Positions 26,720 through 35,585 are shown, numbered from the stretch's first letter. The stretch is DNA of 54,322 nucleotides from Euzebya sp. (GCF_964222135.1 NZ_CAXQBR010000073.1:1-54322), one strand, 5' to 3'. Translations and numbers: made by a program. Notes: generated by a model not told the origin, from the sequence alone.

Positions 26720-28726
26720 CTAGCCCGGTTGGGGGCCGAGCCCCTTCGCCGACACCTCGTCGGCCAGCTCGGCCACCCAGGCGTCGAGCGCCACGCCCTT
26801 GCGCTGGTCGCCGTAGCGCGGGCGGATCGACACGGTGCGGTCCTCCGCCTCGGCGTCGCCGACGATCAGCATGTAGGGCACCCTCGCCTGCTGGTGCTTG
26901 CGGATCTTCGCGCCCATCGTGTCGTCGCCGACGTCGACCTGGGCGCGGAGGTCCGCGGCGCGCAGCGCAGACTCCACCTCGCGGGCGTAGTCGAGGTGGG
27001 CGTCGCTGATCGGGATGACCACGGCCTGCCGGGGGGCCAGCCAGGTGGGGAACGCCCCGTTGTAGTGCTCGAGCAGGATCCCGAAGAACCGGTCGAGGGA
27101 TCCGTACAGCGCCCGGTGCACCATGTAGGGGCGGTGCGCCTCGCCGTCGGACCCGGTGTAGGTCAGGTCGAAGCGCTGGGGGTGGTTGAAGTCGACCTGG
27201 ACGGTGGTCAGCTGCCACGCGCGACCGATCGCGTCGGTCACCTGCAGATCGATCTTCGGGCCGTAGAAGGCCCCCTCCCCCTCGTCGACGACGTAGTCGA
27301 GACCGGAGCGGTCCAGGGCCTGGCGCAGGGCGTCCTCGGCGTGCGCCCACTCCTCGTCCGTCCCGACCGTCTCGGCCTTCGGCGGCCGGGTCGACAGCGC
27401 CACCCGGCTGGGCCCGGCGCTGAACCCGTAGTCGCGGTAGACCTCGAGGGCGAACGTCAGGCAGCCGAGCACCTCGTCGACGACCTGGTCGGCGGTGCAG
27501 AAGATGTGGCTGTCGTCCTGGGTGAACCCGCGGGCGCGCAGCAGCCCGTGGACGGTGCCGGACTTCTCGTAGCGGTACACCGTGCCGAGCTCGGCCAGCC
27601 GGAGCGGGAGCTCGCGGTAGGACCGCTGCCGCGACGCGTAGATCAGCACGTGCATCGGGCAGTTCATCGGCTTGGGGTAGTAGTCGATGCCCTCGGACTC
27701 CGACGACGGGTCGAGCTGCATCGGCGGGTACATCCCGTCGGCGTAGAAGTCGAGGTGCCCGGAGGTCGCGAACAGCTGCCCCTTGGTGAGGTGCGGCGTG
27801 TAGACGCCCTCGTACCCGTGGCGGCGGGTGGCCGCCCGGATGTAGTCCTCCATCTGCTGGCGGACGATCCCGCCGTCGGGGTGCCACACCGCCAGGCCGG
27901 GACCGAGCTCCTCCGGGAAGCTGATCAGGTCGAGCTCGCGGCCGAGCTTGCGGTGGTCGCGCTTGCGCGCCTCCTCCTGCTGGGTGAGGAACGCCTTGAG
28001 CGCCTTCTTCGACTCCCACGCGGTGCCGTAGATCCGCTGCAGCATCGGGTTCTGCTCGCTGCCCCGCCAGTAGGCGCCGGCGACGCGCTGCAGGGTGAAG
28101 GCCGGGATCCACTTGGTGGTGGGGACGTGCGGACCTCGGCACAGGTCCTGCCAGTGCCCGCCGTCGGGCTTGTCGTTGCGGTAGATCGAGATGCCCGCGC
28201 CGTCCGGGTTTACGGTCGGGTCCTCCGCCGCCGCCTCCCCGTCGGTGAGGATCTCGACCTTGTACGGGTTGTCCGCGAAGGCCTCGAGGGCCTCGTCGCG
28301 GTGCACCTCGACGCGGACGAACGGCTGGTCCTCGCGGACGATCTCGACCATGCGCGCCTCGATCTGCTCGAGGTCGTCGGCGGTGAAGGGCCGCTCGGGG
28401 TCGAAGTCGTAGTAGAAGCCGTTCTCCACGGGCGGGCCGATGCCGAACGGGGTCCCCGGGAACAGGTCGGTGACGGCCTGGGCCATCACGTGAGCGGTGG
28501 AGTGGCGGATGATGAACCGCCCGTCGTCGGAGTCCGCCGCGATCGGCTCGACCCGCGCGCCGTCGGCCACCTCGCGGGACAGGTCCACGGGCGTCCCGTC
28601 GACCGTCGCGGCGACGACCATGCCCCGCACGGCCCCGAGGGCCTTGAGCGCGTCCTGGGCCGTCGTGCCGGTGGGGACCTCGACGCTCGCGCCGTCTGGT
28701 CCGTACACCGTCATCACGTCCGACAC
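26720..28726 (-). CDS. thrS: Threonyl-tRNA synthetase
   Basis: The product is 668 aa, and it charges tRNA-Thr. In order it has an N-terminal TGS domain (about 1-65), the editing domain with HSTAHVMAQAV and the second metal site, and a class II catalytic core (MQLDPSSESEGIDYYPKPMNCPMHVLIY, motif 2 RYEKSGTVHGLLRARGFTQDDSHIFC, motif 3 near the end). The C-terminal anticodon domain starts around AVVIPISDAHLDYA. The GTG start has GGAG 7-8 nt upstream. It is divergent from the thiolase gene across 114 bp. The cyclase gene follows. Confidence 0.97.
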   Translation of the reverse strand: MSDVMTVYGPDGASVEVPTGTTAQDALKALGAVRGMVVAATVDGTPVDLSREVADGARVEPIAADSDDGRFIIRHSTAHVMAQAVTDLFPGTPFGIGPPVENGFYYDFDPERPFTADDLEQIEARMVEIVREDQPFVRVEVHRDEALEAFADNPYKVEILTDGEAAAEDPTVNPDGAGISIYRNDKPDGGHWQDLCRGPHVPTTKWIPAFTLQRVAGAYWRGSEQNPMLQRIYGTAWESKKALKAFLTQQEEARKRDHRKLGRELDLISFPEELGPGLAVWHPDGGIVRQQMEDYIRAATRRHGYEGVYTPHLTKGQLFATSGHLDFYADGMYPPMQLDPSSESEGIDYYPKPMNCPMHVLIYASRQRSYRELPLRLAELGTVYRYEKSGTVHGLLRARGFTQDDSHIFCTADQVVDEVLGCLTFALEVYRDYGFSAGPSRVALSTRPPKAETVGTDEEWAHAEDALRQALDRSGLDYVVDEGEGAFYGPKIDLQVTDAIGRAWQLTTVQVDFNHPQRFDLTYTGSDGEAHRPYMVHRALYGSLDRFFGILLEHYNGAFPTWLAPRQAVVIPISDAHLDYAREVESALRAADLRAQVDVGDDTMGAKIRKHQQARVPYMLIVGDAEAEDRTVSIRPRYGDQRKGVALDAWVAELADEVSAKGLGPQPG

Positions 28727-28840
28727 CGGGTGCTCCTCACGTTCTGGGGGTCAGGGCGGCGAAGGATAGCCGGCGTCGGCGTGCGCCCGTCCTCGGTGTC
28801 CGCCTACGCTTGGCACGCCGCCCGCCCTCGAGGAGTGACC

Positions 28841-30046
28841 ATGCCAGAGCCCGTCATCGTCGCCGCTGCGCGCACCCCCATCGGCCGAGCCGGCAAGGGG
28901 TCGCTGGTCGACTTCCGGCCCGACGACCTCGCCGCGATCGCGGTGGGTGCCGCCATGGCCGAGGTGCCCGAGCTCGACCCGTCCGACGTCGAGGACCTCA
29001 TCCTCGGCTGCGGCCTGCCCGGCGGCGAGTCCGGCTTCAACATGGGCCGGGTGGTCGCCACCCTCCTCGGCTGGGAGACCGTCCCGGGGACGACCGTGAC
29101 CCGCTACTGCGCCTCGTCGACCCAGTCGATGCGGATGGCCGCGCACGCGATCAAGGCGGGCGAGGGCGACGTGTTCGTCGCCGCCGGCGTCGAGACCGTC
29201 AGCCGCTACGTGAACGGCACCTCCGACGCCGGTCCGCACAACCCGCGCTTCGCCGAGGCCGAGGCCCGCACGCAGCGCGTCGCCGAGGAGGGCGCTGACG
29301 ACTGGACGCCGCCGGAGGGCCTGCCGGACATCTACATCCCGATGGGCCAGACCGCGGAGAACGTCGCGGTGCTGCACGGCGTCACCCGCGAGCGGATGGA
29401 CGAGTTCGCGGCGCTGTCCCAGCAGCGAGCCGTCGAGTCGCAGGGGAACGGGTTCTGGGAGCGCGAGATCACCCCGGTGGAGCTGCCCGACGGCACCAAG
29501 ATGACCGCCGACGACGGCCCGCGACCGGGGACGACGGTCGAGAAGCTCGCCGAGCTGAAGCCGGTCTTCCGCCCGGACGGCCGCATCACGGCCGGCAACG
29601 CCTGCCCGCTCAACGACGGCGCCGCCGCGGTCGTCGTGATGTCCGACACGAGGGCGGCCGAGCTCGGCATCACGCCGCTGGCGCGGATCATCGCGACGGG
29701 CGTCACGGCGCTGAACCCCGAGATCATGGGCATGGGCCCGGTGGAGGCGTCGAAGCAGGCCCTCGCCCGGGCGGGGATGACGATCGACGACGTGGACCTG
29801 GTCGAGATCAACGAGGCGTTCGCCGCCCAGGTGATCCCGTCCGCCGACGAGCTCGGGATCGGGTGGGACAGGTTGAACGTCCACGGCGGGTCGATCGCCG
29901 TCGGCCACCCGTTCGGGATGACCGGCGCCCGGATCATGACCACGCTGCTGAACGGGCTGCAGACCGCCGACAAGTCCATCGGGCTCGAGACGATGTGCGT
30001 CGGCGGCGGCCAGGGCATGGCCATCATCGTGGAGCGCCTGTCGTAG
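28841..30046 (+). CDS. Thiolase (acetyl-CoA C-acyltransferase)
   Basis: The product is 401 aa, a complete thiolase fold. The nucleophile Cys is in RYCASSTQSMRMAAHAI; NEAFAAQ, the His in GHPFGMTGARI, and the second Cys in ETMCVGGGQGMA complete the active site. It cleaves 3-ketoacyl-CoA or condenses acetyl-CoA. The length and ends fit FadA-type beta-oxidation thiolases; the chain-length preference cannot be read. AGGAG precedes the ATG. The TAG stop overlaps the rpe start by one base. Confidence 0.93.
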   Translation: MPEPVIVAAARTPIGRAGKGSLVDFRPDDLAAIAVGAAMAEVPELDPSDVEDLILGCGLPGGESGFNMGRVVATLLGWETVPGTTVTRYCASSTQSMRMAAHAIKAGEGDVFVAAGVETVSRYVNGTSDAGPHNPRFAEAEARTQRVAEEGADDWTPPEGLPDIYIPMGQTAENVAVLHGVTRERMDEFAALSQQRAVESQGNGFWEREITPVELPDGTKMTADDGPRPGTTVEKLAELKPVFRPDGRITAGNACPLNDGAAAVVVMSDTRAAELGITPLARIIATGVTALNPEIMGMGPVEASKQALARAGMTIDDVDLVEINEAFAAQVIPSADELGIGWDRLNVHGGSIAVGHPFGMTGARIMTTLLNGLQTADKSIGLETMCVGGGQGMAIIVERLS

Positions 30047-30738
30047 TGGACCCCAAGATCGTCCCGTCGACCCTGCCCGCCGACTTCGCGAACCTCGGCC
30101 GTGACTGCCAGGCGCTCGAGCGGGCCGGTGCCGACCGGCTCCAGTGGGACGTGATGGACGGCACGTACGTGCCGAACCTGACCTTCGGCCCCGACGTGAT
30201 CGCCGCCTGCCGCCAGGTCTGCGAGCTGCCGTTCGAGGTCCACGTCATGGCCGACCGGCCCGAGGACCTGCTGGAGCGCTACGTGAAGGAGGCGGGCTGC
30301 GAGGTGGTCATCTGCCACCCCGAGACCCTCGCCATGCCGCACCGCACGTACCAGCAGATCAAGGACTGGGACGCGAAGGTCGGCGTCGCCCTTTCCCCCG
30401 CCACGCCCCTGGCCCACGTCGAGGACGTCATGGACCTGATCGACATGATCCTGATCATGACGGTCAACCCGGGCTTCGGCGGCCAGTCCTACCTGACCTC
30501 CATGGAGCCGAAGATCACCCGGGCGAGGCTGATGATCGAGGCGTCGGGGCGCGACATCGACCTCGAGGTCGACGGCGGCATCGGTCCCGACACCATCGCC
30601 GGCGCCGCGGCGGCCGGGGCCGACGTGTTCATCAGCGGCAGCGCGCTGTGGCGCTACCCCTCGTTCGCCGAGGGCATCGACGACCTGCGCGAGCGGGCCC
30701 GCGCCGCGACCGCAGGCGGTGTGGACTCCGCCAGTTGA
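30046..30738 (+). CDS. rpe: Ribulose-phosphate 3-epimerase
   Basis: The product is 230 aa and interconverts ribulose 5-phosphate and xylulose 5-phosphate. TIM-barrel motifs are IVPSTLPADFANLG, WDVMDGTYVPNLTFGPDVI (metal-binding Asp), HVMADRPED, TVNPGFGGQ, and LEVDGGIGPDTI with ADVFISGSALW. The start is GTG at 30046, sharing a base with the thiolase stop (TAGTG), so coupling is likely although the two enzymes belong to different pathways. Confidence 0.95.
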   Translation: MDPKIVPSTLPADFANLGRDCQALERAGADRLQWDVMDGTYVPNLTFGPDVIAACRQVCELPFEVHVMADRPEDLLERYVKEAGCEVVICHPETLAMPHRTYQQIKDWDAKVGVALSPATPLAHVEDVMDLIDMILIMTVNPGFGGQSYLTSMEPKITRARLMIEASGRDIDLEVDGGIGPDTIAGAAAAGADVFISGSALWRYPSFAEGIDDLRERARAATAGGVDSAS

Positions 30739-30757
30739 GGTACCATCCTCCGTCCTC

Positions 30758-30830
30758 GGGCGCGTAGCTCAGTGGGACGAGCGCTCCGCTCACACCGGAG
30801 AGGTCGCTGGTTCGATCCCAGCCGCGCCCA
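30758..30830 (+). tRNA. tRNA-Val (anticodon CAC)
   Basis: The cloverleaf is 73 nt. The acceptor arm is GGGCGCG/CGCGCCC, the D stem GCTC/GAGC, and the anticodon stem CTCCG/CGGAG with loop CTCACAC (anticodon CAC). The T stem is GCTGG/CCAGC with loop TTCGATC, and the discriminator is A. CCA is not encoded. It starts 20 bp after the rpe stop; TACCAT at 30741-30746 could serve as its -10 box. Confidence 0.95.
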
Positions 30831-30832
30831 CC

Positions 30833-30860
30833 CGATCCCGCGGCACCAGCCGCGGGATCG
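30833..30860. terminator. Strong hairpin terminator after tRNA-Val
   Basis: A perfect 12-bp stem (CGATCCCGCGGC with its complement) encloses the 4-nt loop ACCA. It lies 2 nt after the tRNA and 28 nt beyond the stop of the convergent anti-sigma-like gene, so it may stop transcription from both sides. There is no T-run. Confidence 0.8.
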
Positions 30861-30887
30861 TCGCGTCCCCCGGGTCGGTTCCCCCGG

Positions 30888-31595
30888 TCAGTCGGTGGCG
30901 GCGCGGAAGATGATCGTCTGGCCGTTGCCGCGGTTCTCCGCCAGCTCGACGCGGGTCACCTCGGTGCGGAACGGGCCGGCGCCGAAGAAGCTGACCTGTC
31001 CGCCGACGGAGCGGACCACGCGGGTGTCGACGACGCTGCCGTTCGCGTCGTACAGGTTCACCTGGTAGGTGTCGTCGTCGTCGGTGCCCCGCACCACCGC
31101 TGCGATCTCGCCCCGCTCGCCGACGCGGGCGGCGCCCTCGTGGCGGGGGGCGACGTCGTCGACGGCCATCGGCTCGCCCAGGTTGATCGTGGCCGCGGCG
31201 GCCTGCAGGTCGTCGATGACGCCTTCGAGGCCGCTGTTCTGCCCGCGGAGGACGAAGTTCCAGACGCTCAGGACGACGATCAGCAGCAGACCGGCGATGG
31301 CCAGGACGCGGATGGTCCGGCTCGGCCCCTCGTCGAAGTCGCCGAAGTCGGTGTCGGGCTCGTCCTCGCGCTCCTTGGTCTCGACCAGGCGCGCGGCCTT
31401 CTCCCGCCGCTCGGCGCGCTCGACCTCGGCCAGGTCCGACGCGATGGACCGCAGCTCGCCCACCCGCGCACGACATTCCCCGCAGTCCAGGAGGTGTGAC
31501 CGGAACGCGCCGGATTCGGCCTCATCCAGACTGCCCATGACATGTCGCACCGCGTAGTCCTCGTAGGGACGGTGCTCTTCGGCGTCACCGAGCAT
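30888..31595 (-). CDS. Anti-sigma factor-like protein with zinc-binding motif
   Basis: The product is 235 aa. The N-terminus has an anti-sigma zinc-finger pattern (YAVRHVMGSLDEAES, then FRSHLLDCGECRARV, H-x3-C-x2-C). A charged linker, one membrane helix (about 93-113, VLAIAGLLLIVVLSVWNFVL) and an external domain resembling the RskA C-terminus follow. Such proteins hold an ECF sigma factor at the membrane until a signal arrives. No sigma factor gene lies beside it; the next gene upstream is cdd. Confidence 0.75.
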   Translation of the reverse strand: MLGDAEEHRPYEDYAVRHVMGSLDEAESGAFRSHLLDCGECRARVGELRSIASDLAEVERAERREKAARLVETKEREDEPDTDFGDFDEGPSRTIRVLAIAGLLLIVVLSVWNFVLRGQNSGLEGVIDDLQAAAATINLGEPMAVDDVAPRHEGAARVGERGEIAAVVRGTDDDDTYQVNLYDANGSVVDTRVVRSVGGQVSFFGAGPFRTEVTRVELAENRGNGQTIIFRAATD

Positions 31596-31673
31596 CTGCG
31601 ATCAGCATACCCATCGCGCGGGGCGACGATAAGTCCGAAATCGGCGTCCTGGGGAGCAGGACCGACCGACCGG

Positions 31674-32090
31674 TCAGTGACCCTGACCGGCATCGAGTCG
31701 GCGGGGACCGAAGCCGTCGGGCAGCAGATCCCGACCCAGGACGTAGGTCGCGGTCCCCCCGTCCGCCCCGGCGGCGTGGACCACCAGATCGGGGGCGAAC
31801 TCGAAGAGGACCTGCCGGCACATCCCGCAGGGCGTGGTCGGGCCCTCCCCCGACCCGATGACGGCGATCGCCCGGAACCGCCGGTGCCCGGCGGCGACCG
31901 CGGCGGCGACCGCCGTGCGCTCCGCGCAGATCGTCGCGGGGTAGGCGGCGTTCTCGACGTTGCAGCCCTCGACGACCGTGCCGTCCTCGCACTCGAGGGC
32001 GGCGCCGACGCGGAAGCCGGAGTAGGGCACGTACGCCTGCTGCTGGGCATCGCGCGCCCGGGCGAGGAGCCCCTCGAGGTCCGTCGTCAC
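31674..32090 (-). CDS. cdd: Cytidine deaminase
   Basis: The product is 138 aa, a zinc enzyme that deaminates cytidine and deoxycytidine for pyrimidine salvage. It has YVPYSGFRVGAAL, NVENAAYPATICAERTA (zinc Cys and catalytic Glu), and TPCGMCRQVL (two more zinc Cys), the pattern of the small tetrameric type. The GTG start overlaps the upstream gene stop by 4 bp. It ends the phoH-ybeY-CBS-cdd operon; era, a common next gene, is not here. Confidence 0.93.
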   Translation of the reverse strand: MTTDLEGLLARARDAQQQAYVPYSGFRVGAALECEDGTVVEGCNVENAAYPATICAERTAVAAAVAAGHRRFRAIAVIGSGEGPTTPCGMCRQVLFEFAPDLVVHAAGADGGTATYVLGRDLLPDGFGPRRLDAGQGH

Positions 32091-33415
32091 TGGTCGTCTC
32101 CGGCGGGGTGCAGGCTGAGGGACTCCGCGCGGACGTCGCCGTCGCCGCGGCCCGCGCCGTCCTCGTGCACGGGCCGACGCTCGACCAGCACCTCGACGAT
32201 GCGCCGGCCGCGGACCCGCTCGGCGACCAGCTGCAGCCGGTCGACGTCGACGGACTCCCCCGGGCGCGGGACGTGGCCGAGGACGCCGTAGAGCAGCCCG
32301 CCGACGGTGTCCCAGTCGTCGTCGGGCAGGTCCGCCTCGGTCAGCTCCTCGAGCTCGGACACCGAGACGCGGGCGTCGACGCGCCAACGGTCGTGGTCGA
32401 GCTGGGCCACCAGCGGCTCCTCGGAGTCGTACTCGTCGATGATCTCCCCGACGATCTCCTCGAGGACGTCCTCGATCGTGGCGATCCCGGCCAGGGCGCC
32501 GTACTCGTCCACCACGACCGCCATGTGGACCTGCTCGGCCTGGAGCTCGCGGAGCAGGCCGTCGACCCGCTTCAGCTCCGGCACCACGTACGGCGGGCGG
32601 ATCAGGTCGTCCCACGGCCCGTCCTCGTTGCCCTCGAGGTGGATCCGCTTGAGGACGTCCTTCGCGTAGAGGACGCCGGCGATGTCGTCGCGATCCTCTC
32701 CCCGGTGCACCGGGATGCGGGAGTAGCCGCGGTCGAGGATGACGCCGACGACCTCGTCGAGGGGCAGGCCCGCGGAGACCATCACGACGTCGGGGCGGGG
32801 GACCATGATCTCGCGGACGAGCGTGTCGCCCAGCTCGAAGATCGAGTGGATCATCGCCCGCTCCGACGGTTCGATCGACTGCCCCTCCGCCTCGTCGATC
32901 AGGTCGCGGATCGCCTCCTCGGTCACGAAGGCCTCGGCCCCGTCCTCCGCGCCGGGCACGATCCGGGCGCCGAGCCACACCAGCAGGGTCGTGGCGGGTC
33001 GCAGGACCGCGGAGGCGGTGCTCACCGGTCCCGCGGTGCGCCGGGCCACGTCCTCGGCGTGGCGCAGGGCGATGGACCGCGGGATCAGCTCGGCGCCGAC
33101 GTAGCCGAGGACGCCCATGACCACGACGGCCGCGACGATGGACCAGGCCGGGACGAGGACGCTGCCGAGCGCGTCGGTGGCCAGGGCGACGGCGGCCACC
33201 AGTGGCACGACGATGAGCAGCGTGAGCGCCGACCAGGTGCGGCTCGAGTCCTCGAGCAGGGCGACGACCCGCGCGGCGCCCTTCCGCTGCTCGTCGACGA
33301 GCCGGGCGGCCCGGGCGGTGGTCATGCGGTCGAGCGCAGCCCGCGCAGCGGCGAAGTAGCCGGTGACGACCAGCAGGACCACGGCGGCCAGACCCTCGAT
33401 GACCTCGGCGCTCAC
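32087..33415 (-). CDS. CNNM/CorC-type membrane protein with CBS pair (hemolysin family)
   Basis: The product is 442 aa. N-terminal DUF21/CNNM membrane part (about 1-190, four hydrophobic segments). A CBS pair follows (about 205-330: LVREIMVPRPDVVMVSAG, GYSRIPVHRGEDRDDIAGVLYAKDVL, VVVDEYGALAGIATIEDVLEEIVGEI). A C-terminal CorC/HlyC domain follows (about 345-430, RVDARVSVSELEEL ... DTVGGLLYGVLGHVPRPGE). The family is linked to magnesium and cobalt transport. The GTG start overlaps the ybeY stop by 4 bp. Confidence 0.9.
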   Translation of the reverse strand: MSAEVIEGLAAVVLLVVTGYFAAARAALDRMTTARAARLVDEQRKGAARVVALLEDSSRTWSALTLLIVVPLVAAVALATDALGSVLVPAWSIVAAVVVMGVLGYVGAELIPRSIALRHAEDVARRTAGPVSTASAVLRPATTLLVWLGARIVPGAEDGAEAFVTEEAIRDLIDEAEGQSIEPSERAMIHSIFELGDTLVREIMVPRPDVVMVSAGLPLDEVVGVILDRGYSRIPVHRGEDRDDIAGVLYAKDVLKRIHLEGNEDGPWDDLIRPPYVVPELKRVDGLLRELQAEQVHMAVVVDEYGALAGIATIEDVLEEIVGEIIDEYDSEEPLVAQLDHDRWRVDARVSVSELEELTEADLPDDDWDTVGGLLYGVLGHVPRPGESVDVDRLQLVAERVRGRRIVEVLVERRPVHEDGAGRGDGDVRAESLSLHPAGDDQ

Positions 33416-33870
33416 CGGCCTGCCCCCTCCACCGCGTCGAAGCTCGCCAGCAGGTCGTCGGTCAACCCGAACATGTGCGCGCGCTCCCCCTCCTCGGCGT
33501 GGTCGTGGCCGAGGAGGTGCAGCAGGCCGTGCACCACCAGCAGGTCCATCTCCGCCTGCGCGGTCTTGCCGTGCTCGGGCGCCTGCGCCGCCGCGACGGC
33601 GGGGCACAGCACCACGTCACCCAGGATCGCGACGTCGCCGGGCGTCGTCTCGCCGGGCTGGTCGAGGGGGAAGGCGAGCACGTCGGTGGGGCGGTCGCTC
33701 CCCATGTGCGTGCGGTTGAGGGCGGTGATGGCCTCGGCGTCGACGCAGAGGACCGACACCTCCATGGCATCGGGGACGCCGCGGTCGGCGCACACGTGCT
33801 GCGCCAACCGGCGGAGCCGCGGGAGGTCGACGGCGACCTCCGCCTGCTCGTCGGCGACGAAGACGGTCAC
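33412..33870 (-). CDS. ybeY: Endoribonuclease YbeY
   Basis: The product is 152 aa, a single-domain zinc RNase involved in 16S rRNA maturation and ribosome quality control. The zinc motif H-x3-H-x5-H is seen in VHGLLHLLGHDHAEE, and the upstream NRTHMGSDRPTDVLAFPLD is typical. The GTG start overlaps the phoH stop by 4 bp, and its stop overlaps the next start by 4 bp, so the four genes form a tightly coupled unit. Confidence 0.95.
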   Translation of the reverse strand: MTVFVADEQAEVAVDLPRLRRLAQHVCADRGVPDAMEVSVLCVDAEAITALNRTHMGSDRPTDVLAFPLDQPGETTPGDVAILGDVVLCPAVAAAQAPEHGKTAQAEMDLLVVHGLLHLLGHDHAEEGERAHMFGLTDDLLASFDAVEGAGR

Positions 33871-34901
33871 GGACGTCGGTCGGGACCCGCCGCGGGCGGG
33901 TCGGCATCCGCGGGCGCCTCGGGCTCCGCCTCTCCCCAGGCCTCGTAGGCGGCGACGATCTGCTGGACGATGTTGTGGCGCACCACGTCCCGGCCCGTCA
34001 GCTCGCAGAACGCGATCCCGTCGATCCCCTCGAGGATCTGGCGGACCACCCGCAACCCCGACCGGGATGACCGGCCCGGCAGGTCCACCTGGGTGACGTC
34101 CCCGGTGACGACCGCCTTCGAGCCGAACCCGATGCGGGTGAGGAACATCTTCATCTGCTCCGGCGTGGTGTTCTGCGCCTCGTCGAGCACGATGAAGGAG
34201 TCGTTGAGGGTCCGTCCCCGCATGAAGGCCAGGGGGGCGACCTCGATCACGCCGCGGTCCATCAGCGTGGCCAGGTTCTCGGCGTCCATCATGTCGTGGA
34301 GGGCGTCGAACAGCGGCCGCAGGTACGGGTCGATCTTCTCGAACAACGTGCCGGGGAGGAAGCCGAGCCGCTCCCCCGCCTCGACCGCCGGTCGGGTGAG
34401 GATGATCCGGGTGACGTCCTTGCGCTTGAGCGCGAGGACCGCCATCGCCATGGCGAGGTACGTCTTGCCGGTCCCGGCCGGCCCGATGCCGAAGGTCACC
34501 GTGTTCGTGCGGATCGCGTCCAGGTACCGCTTCTGCCCGAACGTCTTGGGGCGGATCGAGCGCCCTCGGTGGGTCAGCGCCTCGTCGCCGAGGACCTCGG
34601 ACGGGTTGGCGTGCTCGGATCCGCGGACCATGTCGACGGTGGAGGAGACGGTCCCGGCGTCGAGGTGCTGGCCAGCGGCGACCAGGGTGAGCAGCTCCTC
34701 GAAGACCCGGACGACCTGGTCGGGCTGGGGCGGCTCGCCGGTGACGGTGATCTCGTTGCCGCGCACGAGGATGTCGACGTCGAAGGCGTCCTCGACCAGC
34801 TTCAGCAGCTCGTCGCGGGTGCCGAGCAGGCCGACCATGGCGTGCTCGCCGGGGACGGTGGTCATGCGGACCGTGCTGGCGGCGTCGGTGCTGGCGGTCA
34901 A
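33867..34901 (-). CDS. phoH: PhoH-family ATPase
   Basis: The product is 344 aa from the TTG at 34901, or 332 aa from the ATG at 34865; neither has a good ribosome binding site. An N-terminal KH-like part (about 25-100) is followed by a helicase-like ATPase with KTFGQKRYLDAI, Walker A GPAGTGKTYLA, TRPAVEAGERLGFLPG, and Walker B FIVLDEAQNTTPEQMKMFL. The function is in RNA metabolism; partners are encoded next door (YbeY). The C-terminus is Pro/Ala/Asp-rich. Confidence 0.92.
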   Translation of the reverse strand: MTASTDAASTVRMTTVPGEHAMVGLLGTRDELLKLVEDAFDVDILVRGNEITVTGEPPQPDQVVRVFEELLTLVAAGQHLDAGTVSSTVDMVRGSEHANPSEVLGDEALTHRGRSIRPKTFGQKRYLDAIRTNTVTFGIGPAGTGKTYLAMAMAVLALKRKDVTRIILTRPAVEAGERLGFLPGTLFEKIDPYLRPLFDALHDMMDAENLATLMDRGVIEVAPLAFMRGRTLNDSFIVLDEAQNTTPEQMKMFLTRIGFGSKAVVTGDVTQVDLPGRSSRSGLRVVRQILEGIDGIAFCELTGRDVVRHNIVQQIVAAYEAWGEAEPEAPADADPPAAGPDRRP

Positions 34902-35023
34902 GCTGGTGCGTCTCGTCGGTGCTCGGGGACAGGGCTGCTCGGGGATGGCGGCTCGGGACAGGACGGGCGTTCGAGCGGTGGCCGAGTCTACCGCGCCCGA
35001 CGCCGTCGCTACCCTGTCGCGTC

Positions 35024-35578
35024 GTGTCCACCAGCCGTCTGGGAGCCGTCGCGCTCGTCGGGTGCGTCCTGCTCGCCGGGTGCGGCGTCCTCGGCATCCG
35101 CGCGGACGTCTCGATCGAGGAGGCGCGGGAGCTCCTCGACCAGGCGGTCGGGTTGACGGCGGACGGGGACCCGGCGGGCATCTGCGGGCTGTCGCCGTCG
35201 GAGGCGTCCACCTGCCTCGACACCCTCGAGACCGCCGGCGCGCTGGTCCCCGAGGACCCGCCGCGGATCGACTGCGTGGTGCGGGCGCCGGAGGACGGGC
35301 CGCTCCGCGGCGGGGTGGTGCTGGTGCTCAGCGGCACGGACCGCAACGGCGACGGCTACACGACCGAGTTCGTGGTGTTCGACGACGGAGAGGAGATCGG
35401 CGCGCTCGACGCGGTCTGGTGGAGCGGCCTGTCGATCAAGAGCTACGACGGCGACACGGTGACGTGGCGCTTCGACTCGAGCTCGGAGACCTGCGACCGG
35501 GGCGGCCTGCCGACGGGTGCGCCTGTGCCGGGCACGGGGTCCGAGCCGGGTGTCGAGTCGGAGTCCCCCTCGGAGTGA
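35024..35578 (+). CDS. Hypothetical lipoprotein
   Basis: The product is 184 aa. The signal peptide ends in the lipobox LLAGC, so Cys is probably lipid-modified and the protein faces outward. The mature part is acidic with four more Cys (ICGL, STCL, DCVV, ETCD) that could form two disulfides. The C-terminus is Pro/Gly/Ser-rich. I recognise no family. The start is GTG at 35024, divergent from phoH. It is convergent with the next cyclase gene. Confidence 0.7.
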   Translation: MSTSRLGAVALVGCVLLAGCGVLGIRADVSIEEARELLDQAVGLTADGDPAGICGLSPSEASTCLDTLETAGALVPEDPPRIDCVVRAPEDGPLRGGVVLVLSGTDRNGDGYTTEFVVFDDGEEIGALDAVWWSGLSIKSYDGDTVTWRFDSSSETCDRGGLPTGAPVPGTGSEPGVESESPSE

Positions 35579-35585
35579 CCGGGGT

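Noticed and set aside
26729-28840. A long plus-strand open frame opposite thrS that joins the thiolase frame
   Set aside because: ThrS is certain, and the thiolase begins at the ATG 28841 with AGGAG upstream. The extension is a shadow.
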